DNA of 28,706 nt from a virus. Under the pieces are notes generated by a model. It was not told where the DNA came from. It ran no database searches and saw only the letters and a program-made list of their open reading frames with translations. This document shows positions 24,053 to 28,706 of this stretch, piece after piece. Position numbers and translations under genes: made by a program. Position 1 is the first letter of the stretch; each line of letters opens with the position of its first letter. The DNA is taken from the IMG/VR virus record IMGVR_UViG_3300037488_000190, positions 1-28,706 of that record; one strand, written 5' to 3'.

Positions 24053-24580
24053 TTAAATAAACTTCCAAAAAAACCCCGCGTGCGTGTGTCTAACACCCCT
24101 ACACACGGCACTAACGTTTCCGGGGCTGAAGCCCTCATTGGCTGTATCCCGGATAGCGCCCCACTCTTTCACAAGTAAGCCGCATTTTGTGTACTGCTGT
24201 ACCCCTTTACTACTAGGGTTAGCAGCACCAAACTTCCCCAGTGCTGGCCTCGAATGTTCTCGACCAAGCACCCTATAAGCGTGGAGTGAGTTTTCTGATG
24301 CGGTCACCCACTCCAAGTTTGCTAAACGGTTGTCGTCACGCACTCCGTTTTTATGGTTTGCTTGTAGTCCATTGACACCGACAACTTCAGTAAACGCTTG
24401 CAGCACTAATCGGGCTACTAGAAATTGCCGTCGTTTTCCGTTAGAGCAAACTAAAGGAACTTGTGCATATCCGTTCGCATTTTTGCACTGTGCTAAACAA
24501 CGCCCACCACGACCACGTACTTCGCCGGTATCCGTTATGGTGTAGGCTGGGTTTACCCAATCTAAAGTAGCTACTCTCAT
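24053..24580 (-). CDS. HNH homing-type endonuclease (NUMOD4/HNH-like)
   Basis: This 175-aa protein begins with a NUMOD4-like strand region (YTITDTGEVRGRGG), followed by the HNH core LQANHKNGVRDDNRLANLEW (Asn75, His76, Asn84, Asn88) and ASENSLHAY, then a C-terminal DNA-recognition part (VQQYTKCGLL, SAVCRGVRHTHAGFFWKF). This order is typical of free-standing HNH homing endonucleases. It starts in an ATGA overlap with the coiled-coil gene and ends 19 bp before the ssDNA-binding-like start, leaving that gene without an obvious ribosome site. Insertion into a once contiguous replication operon is the likely history. It is expected to cut related phage genomes lacking the gene. Confidence 0.9.
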   Translation of the reverse strand: MRVATLDWVNPAYTITDTGEVRGRGGRCLAQCKNANGYAQVPLVCSNGKRRQFLVARLVLQAFTEVVGVNGLQANHKNGVRDDNRLANLEWVTASENSLHAYRVLGREHSRPALGKFGAANPSSKGVQQYTKCGLLVKEWGAIRDTANEGFSPGNVSAVCRGVRHTHAGFFWKFI

Positions 24581-24996
24581 TTTGGTCTCCGTACCACCAC
24601 GGTGTACTCGCTCTCGACATTCAGGCCCATAGGCAGAAGGTCAGGATTCTCAACGAGAAACTCTTTCATGTTTGTCTGATGAAGTCGTTTCTCTAACAGG
24701 CCAAATGCACCTTGCTCTTTGATAAAGGTGTACATCGAATCCCAATCGTTCGTCCAGTACCGTGACTTGACCGAGCGAATGATTGTGCCGTGTTGGGTTT
24801 TGATGCTGCTTGCATTCAGGTCTTTGCACGCATCGAGCATGTTGGTTTCCAGCAAGTCCATCTGCTCTTGTAGAACTGAGTCCTGCGTGGTGAACTCCGC
24901 TTTGAGCGCAGTCCGGGCGTCACGAATCTTGATGTAGACGTTCGCCAGCATGTCTAAATTTGGGGAACTCTTTCCCTCTGAAGTTTCTTCAGTCAT
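24577..24996 (-). CDS. coiled-coil phage protein, weakly Gp157-like
   Basis: This 139-aa protein starts with ATG at 24996 after AGGAG (25003-25007). Residues about 14-60 form a coiled-coil-like helix (KIRDARTALKAEF, LQEQMDLLETNMLDACKDL), followed by SIKTQHGTIIRSVKSRYW, a helical stretch, and a C-terminal beta hairpin ending YTVVVRRPK. A helix followed by a GTI-(I/V)RS strand recalls siphovirus Gp157-type proteins, but similarity is only at the level of pattern. It is the first gene after the internal promoter, so it probably has an early role linked to DNA replication or recombination. Function is unknown. Confidence 0.7.
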   Translation of the reverse strand: MTEETSEGKSSPNLDMLANVYIKIRDARTALKAEFTTQDSVLQEQMDLLETNMLDACKDLNASSIKTQHGTIIRSVKSRYWTNDWDSMYTFIKEQGAFGLLEKRLHQTNMKEFLVENPDLLPMGLNVESEYTVVVRRPK

Positions 24997-25023
24997 CTAA
25001 TACTCCTAATGGTTTATGAAGGT

Positions 25024-25040
25024 GTAGGCTACCTGCCTAC
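25024..25040 (-). promoter_or_regulatory. hairpin at the expected 5' end of the replication transcript
   Basis: The inverted repeat gtaggc / gcctac with a 5-nt loop lies just downstream of the -10 box. With a start point about 7 nt after the -10 box (near 25041), the hairpin would form the first bases of the mRNA. It could stabilise the transcript or act as an operator. Position and symmetry are seen; function is inferred. Confidence 0.5.
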
Positions 25041-25047
25041 GGAACTG

Positions 25048-25075
25048 ACTATATCACAGGGTTGTACATTGTCAA
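25048..25075 (-). promoter_or_regulatory. sigma70-type promoter for the replication operon
   Basis: On the - strand TTGACA (25070-25075) is separated by 16 bp from TATAGT (25048-25053), and TG lies one base before the -10 box (extended -10). The -35 box overlaps the stop codon of the SNF2 helicase gene. The next gene (coiled-coil protein) starts about 45 bp downstream of the expected start point with a good AGGAG. This is the only near-consensus promoter I found in the window. Confidence 0.8.
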
Positions 25076-26460
25076 ACGATTTCTGAAGAAATTTCTTGAC
25101 GGTACAGGTCGATGATTTTTTGGTGGTTGCCAATGTTGCTGCGCAACAAAGAGTAGACCTTAGCTTCCACTGGGCTCCCTGAGATGTGCACGATGGTCAT
25201 GTTGTTCTTCTGGCCGGGTCGGTCAATACGTGCGTTGGCTTGCAGGTATGTCTCCACGCTGGTGCAGGGAGCGTACCAGATGATGGTGTCGGCAGCAGTT
25301 AGGGTTAACCCGTGGGATGCAGCTTGCGGCTGGATGATGAGCACCTTGATGGTCGGCTGCTCTTGGAAGCTCTTAACGATGTCGCTGCGTTGGTTCAGGC
25401 TGACGGAGCCGTTGATGACCTCGCACGTGATGTGTTGCTTTTCGAGGTGCTTTTTTAACAGGTCGATAGTATGTGTAAACGGAACGAACACGAGGACTTT
25501 GTTGCTGGTCTCGTCAATTATCTCCTGTACTACGTTCAGCCGGTTGCTGACATCGAACTCGATCACCTCATGGGTATCCGTGTACACCGACCCGCATGCA
25601 ATCTGCAGCAGCTTGCTCACCTTCACGGCGGCGTTGACTGCGGTGATCTCCTCCCCAGCGGCCTCGATGAGCATCTGCTTTCTCAGGATGTTGTAGAACT
25701 TCTGCTGCTGTGCGCTCAGCGGTGCGTCTCTGTCTATGAAGGTAACCGGAGGAAGATCAAGGCATTGGGCTTTCTCGAACCGTATTGCTGGCTGCAGTAT
25801 CTTGTGCACCGTGGCTTGTGCGTTCGGCTTAGGCAACCAGCGGTACATGCTCACCTTGGTCATCACCGTGTCCTTGAACTGCCCGAAGAACGGCGACACT
25901 GCTGTTGGGTTAACCAGCTTAGCTAGTCCGTAGGCATCGGCGGGGGATTGTGCTGCTGGCGTACCAGTAAGCATCCACAGACCCTTGATCACCTTGTTGA
26001 GGTCCCGCAGTGCCTTCCACCTGTCCGTCTGTGCATTCTTGTACGCCGACGCTTCATCAACGACGATGAGGTCGAACCCACCAGCCAGCAGTTCCTTCTT
26101 GACAATCGCAACTCCATCGAAGTTGATCACGACGAACTCGGCACCGCTGTTGATGATCTCCTTACGCTTCGCTGCGCTACCGTAAGCGACGGCGACGGTT
26201 CTATGGATCGCAAACTTGAACAGGTCGTTCTGCCATGCAGCACGCATGATGGACAGGGGGCATATCACTAACACCCGTCTAACTGCTCTGATGCTCATCA
26301 AATAGTCAACCGCCCATATGACTGATGCAGTCTTGCCGGTACCCTGCTCGTTAAAACAGAACGCCTTGCGGTTGGAAATCAAAAACTCTGATGTGACCTT
26401 TTGGTGGTCGAATGGCTCAAACCCATGTGGTCGCGGCCATTCATATTCTGATAGGTTCAT
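25072..26460 (-). CDS. SNF2-type superfamily 2 helicase/ATPase
   Basis: This 462-aa protein has the motifs in order: Walker A NEQGTGKTAS (about 37-46), motif Ia region VLVICPLSIMRAAW, DEAS Walker B variant in LIVVDEASAYKN (Asp135, Glu136), motif III WMLTGTP (about 162-168), and C-terminal motif VI QANARIDRPGQKN (about 407-419). The QxxxRxxRxGQ form is typical of SNF2 proteins. The length matches compact phage SNF2 helicases without extra domains. It could remodel or unwind recombination or replication intermediates. It overlaps the small HNH gene upstream as ATGA. The promoter -35 box lies across its stop codon. Confidence 0.93.
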   Translation of the reverse strand: MNLSEYEWPRPHGFEPFDHQKVTSEFLISNRKAFCFNEQGTGKTASVIWAVDYLMSIRAVRRVLVICPLSIMRAAWQNDLFKFAIHRTVAVAYGSAAKRKEIINSGAEFVVINFDGVAIVKKELLAGGFDLIVVDEASAYKNAQTDRWKALRDLNKVIKGLWMLTGTPAAQSPADAYGLAKLVNPTAVSPFFGQFKDTVMTKVSMYRWLPKPNAQATVHKILQPAIRFEKAQCLDLPPVTFIDRDAPLSAQQQKFYNILRKQMLIEAAGEEITAVNAAVKVSKLLQIACGSVYTDTHEVIEFDVSNRLNVVQEIIDETSNKVLVFVPFTHTIDLLKKHLEKQHITCEVINGSVSLNQRSDIVKSFQEQPTIKVLIIQPQAASHGLTLTAADTIIWYAPCTSVETYLQANARIDRPGQKNNMTIVHISGSPVEAKVYSLLRSNIGNHQKIIDLYRQEISSEIV

Positions 26461-26735
26461 TTTTTCTTTGGCTTGTTGACCTTGACGGTATGGTCTGAGT
26501 TGCGGCTGAAGGAACGGTTAGCGCTGGGACTTTTCAGCTTCAAGTTGCTCGGCGCATTGGTGCCACCCTTGCTCAGGGGAGTCACGTGGTCAATGTCCTT
26601 ACCTGTGCGGTCAATACCCTTAGCGTCCATCTCATTTCGCGCACGCTGTCGATCCATCCGTGCAGGCAGTTCGCCTCGCTCGACTTGCTGCTGGTATTCC
26701 TTCTTGTAAGGTCTGGGTTTGTTTACGTAAGGCAT
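26457..26735 (-). CDS. small HNH nuclease
   Basis: This 92-aa, Lys/Arg-rich protein carries DIDHVTPLSKGGTNAPSNL (Asp49, His50, Asn64) and SANRSFSRNSD, a compact HNH core without the CxxC zinc pairs of larger members. The N-terminal helix (KKEYQQQVERGELP) is basic. Small HNH proteins of this kind are often found next to SNF2 helicases in phage replication clusters, so a nuclease working with that helicase is plausible. It could instead be a mobile HNH, but the tight ATGA overlap argues for a settled operon member. Confidence 0.85.
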   Translation of the reverse strand: MPYVNKPRPYKKEYQQQVERGELPARMDRQRARNEMDAKGIDRTGKDIDHVTPLSKGGTNAPSNLKLKSPSANRSFSRNSDHTVKVNKPKKK

Positions 26736-26737
26736 GG

Positions 26738-26986
26738 TTAGTCCTTTGTGATTGCTGATAGTGCATCATTTTCCCACAGGGGTTTGCGGCCATCTTCTTC
26801 GATCCCGCGCAGCATCTTACCGACTGCTACGCTAATCTCCAACATCATGGCTGATTTGTGTTGGGCAAAATGCGCTTCCATAGACTTGTTCACGACCTTG
26901 TGCACAATGGGACCCAGCACTTCGGTCACTCGGCGCTTCAGTTCGCCCTCAAGAATGAGAGCGGTATCGGTTTCTTCGTTGGTCAT
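26738..26986 (-). CDS. small helical protein of unknown function
   Basis: This 82-aa protein was not recognised. The ATG at 26986 follows AGGAGTT (26991-26997). The sequence is acidic at the N-terminus (MTNEETDTALILEGEL) and predicted helical throughout, with HKVVNKSMEAHF and MMLEISVAVGKMLRGIEEDG; no Cys and no catalytic motif. It lies 2 bp after the nuclease gene and 2 bp before the small HNH gene, so it belongs to the same transcript. A small accessory or scaffold role in replication is possible. Confidence 0.75.
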   Translation of the reverse strand: MTNEETDTALILEGELKRRVTEVLGPIVHKVVNKSMEAHFAQHKSAMMLEISVAVGKMLRGIEEDGRKPLWENDALSAITKD

Positions 26987-26988
26987 TT

Positions 26989-27666
26989 TTAACTCCTGTT
27001 ATTTTCACATTCCCGAACGGCACAAAATTTACAGAGGGGCCCACTGACGGGGTTCCACACACCGCTAACTCGTGCTGCTTCAATACGCGCAACGTCCACG
27101 GCGGACTTGTCCATGTACGTGTCTTTGAACTCGGCAAACTGCTCAGCCCTGACGAACTCCTTACTCACTACGAATAGAAGCGCGGACTTCACCTTCTTGA
27201 TCTCCGGGTACTTCGCAAACAGGCCACAGGCTACAAGATCGAGCTGCTTCACGTCCGCATATCTCGCATTCTTGCTTGTCTTGTAGTCCACGGAGTGAGC
27301 CACTCCCGTCGTCCGATTGATAATTACCAAGTCGGCTATCCCATGCCACCAGACATTCGGTGCATCGAAATCGCAACTCTCCAAGTTTCTTGTTAACCCA
27401 AGCCTCACTTCGCATAGCTTCTCTCCGGGGATTGCGTTGAGCGTGTCCAGCACACCCTGCATGTACTCAAACTGCGGGGGGATTGGTGTGCCCTTGCTGA
27501 TGTAGTCCTCGGCTACCGTGTGTGCGGCTTTGCCGTATAGCGTAGCTGTTGTATCCGGGTCACGTACGGCGTCCGGGGCAATCTTGGCGTGATAGTATTT
27601 ACGCGGGCACTGCTGAAAGGTCTTCAGCGAACTGAACGACCAGACGATTGGTTTAACAGTCTCCAT
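26989..27666 (-). CDS. PD-(D/E)XK nuclease with four conserved Cys (Cas4/AddB-like)
   Basis: The start METVKPIVW at 27666 is preceded by GGAG at good spacing and overlaps the polymerase end by 14 bp; the longer ORF from 27747 begins with an unrelated-looking Cys/Gly/Pro segment. The 225-aa protein has FSSLKTFQQCPRKYYH (Cys20), His49 in LYGKAAHTVAE, GIADLV with Asp112, VDYKTSK with Asp127 and Lys129, and QLDLVACGL. The C-terminal CKFCAVREC (Cys212, Cys215, Cys220) together with Cys20 matches the arrangement that holds a 4Fe-4S cluster in Cas4 and AddB. It is probably a RecB-like exonuclease that processes DNA ends for recombination or replication. Confidence 0.9.
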   Translation of the reverse strand: METVKPIVWSFSSLKTFQQCPRKYYHAKIAPDAVRDPDTTATLYGKAAHTVAEDYISKGTPIPPQFEYMQGVLDTLNAIPGEKLCEVRLGLTRNLESCDFDAPNVWWHGIADLVIINRTTGVAHSVDYKTSKNARYADVKQLDLVACGLFAKYPEIKKVKSALLFVVSKEFVRAEQFAEFKDTYMDKSAVDVARIEAARVSGVWNPVSGPLCKFCAVRECENNRS

Positions 27667-28706
27667 AGCTATCTCCGTATCCTGCTTCGCAGTTGAGGGG
27701 TAATTCCCTTGCCCACGAGGGGCGGAGCCGCATGCACAGTTCGACATATTCCTTAGCTATCTCGGCCTCGGCTTTAGGTGCAATGACGGCAATCGCGTCA
27801 TGAACCGTCATTACCACGCGATACTTCTTTGCAACCCGGAGCATCTGCTCACCTATGACGATGCGAGCAAGTGCTTGGCATACGTTCTCGATCACCTTAC
27901 CACCGTATATGCGGTTGGGGATTACTGCTTTGCCCTTCTTGGTGTCGTACACAACCTCGACCTTGCCAGTCTTCTCATCCTCTCGTATGCGTAGGTTCGG
28001 GTACTTGAGGTACAGCCCGTTGGGTAGCTTGATGCCGTTGGCTCCATCGACCTCTAGTATGTCATCGCGGCCTAGAGTTGTCTGTGCATTCCGCAGCATG
28101 GCCCTAAGCATATCGCCAGCTTCTGCCCACAGCCTAACAATGTTAGGGTAGGTAGCCCGGTACGTATCAATGATCCGCTTGGCCTCTTCCAACGTAATCG
28201 CAACACCGAAGTTCTTTAGCTGCAACTGAAACTTCGCTGCGCCCATGCCGTACCCTGCACCAAGAATAGTTGTCTTGCCAACGAATCTCTCATCTTTGGT
28301 GATCTTGTCTGCTGGCTTGCCGTAGATAGCAGAGGCCATGATTCTGTACACATCCTCGCCCTTGTCGAATGCTTCCACCAAGTCATTCTGTCCAGCTAGC
28401 CAAGCTAAAGTACGGGCTTCGATTTGCGAGGAGTCTGAGTCCAGTATCACGTACCCATCGGGGGCAATGATGGAATACTTCAGTGGAGACTTGCGGGGTA
28501 GGTTCTGAATGTTGAGCTTGTCGTCACCGCCCCATCGGCCTGTGTGGGCAGCGTAATAACGGAGCGGAACTGGCATCGGGCCGCGACGGGCAATCCCAAT
28601 GAACCTCTCAGTCCGTGTCTCCTCGATGGTTGACTTGACCCCAAGCCGCGCAGCGACGATGGCCTGCACGGTCACGTTGTCATGCTCAAGTAACGCCTTG
28701 AACTCC
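27653..28706 (-). CDS. family A DNA polymerase, C-terminal part (start beyond right edge)
   Basis: The frame stays open to the right edge (a GTG at 28675 is internal, not the start), so the exonuclease and thumb parts lie outside. Numbering from 28675: motif A LDSDSSQIEAR (Asp81), motif B with Arg130, Lys134 and Tyr142 in RFVGKTTILGAGYG, and motif C TVHDAIAV (His291, Asp292). The residue equivalent to E. coli Phe762 is Leu138 (codon 28262-28264). Motif C reads HDA and not HDE. The TGRWGG and LNIQNLPR motifs of the palm and fingers are present. This enzyme would replicate the phage genome. It overlaps the nuclease gene by 14 bp. Confidence 0.95.
   Translation of the reverse strand, partial: EFKALLEHDNVTVQAIVAARLGVKSTIEETRTERFIGIARRGPMPVPLRYYAAHTGRWGGDDKLNIQNLPRKSPLKYSIIAPDGYVILDSDSSQIEARTLAWLAGQNDLVEAFDKGEDVYRIMASAIYGKPADKITKDERFVGKTTILGAGYGMGAAKFQLQLKNFGVAITLEEAKRIIDTYRATYPNIVRLWAEAGDMLRAMLRNAQTTLGRDDILEVDGANGIKLPNGLYLKYPNLRIREDEKTGKVEVVYDTKKGKAVIPNRIYGGKVIENVCQALARIVIGEQMLRVAKKYRVVMTVHDAIAVIAPKAEAEIAKEYVELCMRLRPSWARELPLNCEAGYGDSYGDC

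Noticed and set aside
23317-24060. 247-aa ORF on the + strand opposite the ssDNA-binding-like gene
   Set aside because: It is a shadow of a well supported gene; the product is rich in Val/His/Leu without recognisable motifs.

Overview
The window is part of a double-stranded DNA tailed-phage genome, most likely a podovirus-like phage of a Gram-negative host. The main reasons are a virion-gene array with a P22 gp10/T7 gp12-like tail nozzle candidate, a 3-TM holin with an M15 peptidase endolysin, a tail fibre ending in a peptidase S74 chaperone, and a complete set of phage replication genes. No bacterial housekeeping gene, tRNA, rRNA, integrase or CRISPR array was seen. The family A DNA polymerase has Leu at the position equivalent to E. 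coli residue 762, a type reported as common in aquatic viral metagenomes. A freshwater or marine phage is therefore plausible, but the host cannot be named from this sequence.

Layout. Positions 1-19786 are all on the + strand and hold virion and lysis genes: a truncated repeat-rich protein, the S74 tail fibre, a membrane-anchored unknown, holin, endolysin, an HNH endonuclease that interrupts the series, the nozzle candidate, a 99-aa protein, a Gly-rich protein, a GNAT-like protein, a Gln-rich putative ejection protein, and a giant 2934-aa protein. Most of these genes overlap by ATGA or TAATG, so translational coupling is likely. Positions 19865-28706 are all on the - strand and hold replication genes. 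In transcription order they are: family A DNA polymerase (cut by the right edge), a four-Cys PD-(D/E)XK nuclease, a small helical protein, a small HNH nuclease, an SNF2-type helicase, a strong sigma70-like promoter, a coiled-coil protein, an HNH homing-type endonuclease, a putative ssDNA-binding protein, an HTH protein, an AEP primase fused to a DUF927-type helicase, and a 69-aa conserved-looking protein. The two arms converge on a terminator hairpin at 19791-19812 whose U-tract is on the - strand.

The most unusual object is the giant gene at 10982-19786. It joins a Pro/Ala repeat, a hydrophobic putative membrane-active region, an HELLH zincin, a GHKL/Hsp90-type ATPase with N, G1, G2 and G3 boxes, a second zincin (HELAH with a third His), and a roughly 970-residue helical C-terminal part. 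This resembles the 'polyvalent' proteins thought to be injected with phage DNA. Two of its disordered linkers contain short ORFs in the same alternative (+1) frame: 13176-13358 (60 aa, perfect Shine-Dalgarno) and 16650-16880 (76 aa, GTG start). These read as ordinary amphipathic proteins, while the giant frame at the same places becomes low-complexity and rich in GGA and AGA codons. I interpret them as overprinted small genes. They may be relics of separate genes that became embedded when neighbouring ORFs fused into one giant gene.

Working model: the + strand genes build the tail and ejection machinery and lyse the host. The giant protein and the Gln-rich protein are probably carried in the virion. 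The - strand genes provide primase/helicase, polymerase, nuclease, helicase and ssDNA-binding functions, with the promoter at 25048-25075 giving the second half of the replication operon its own transcript.
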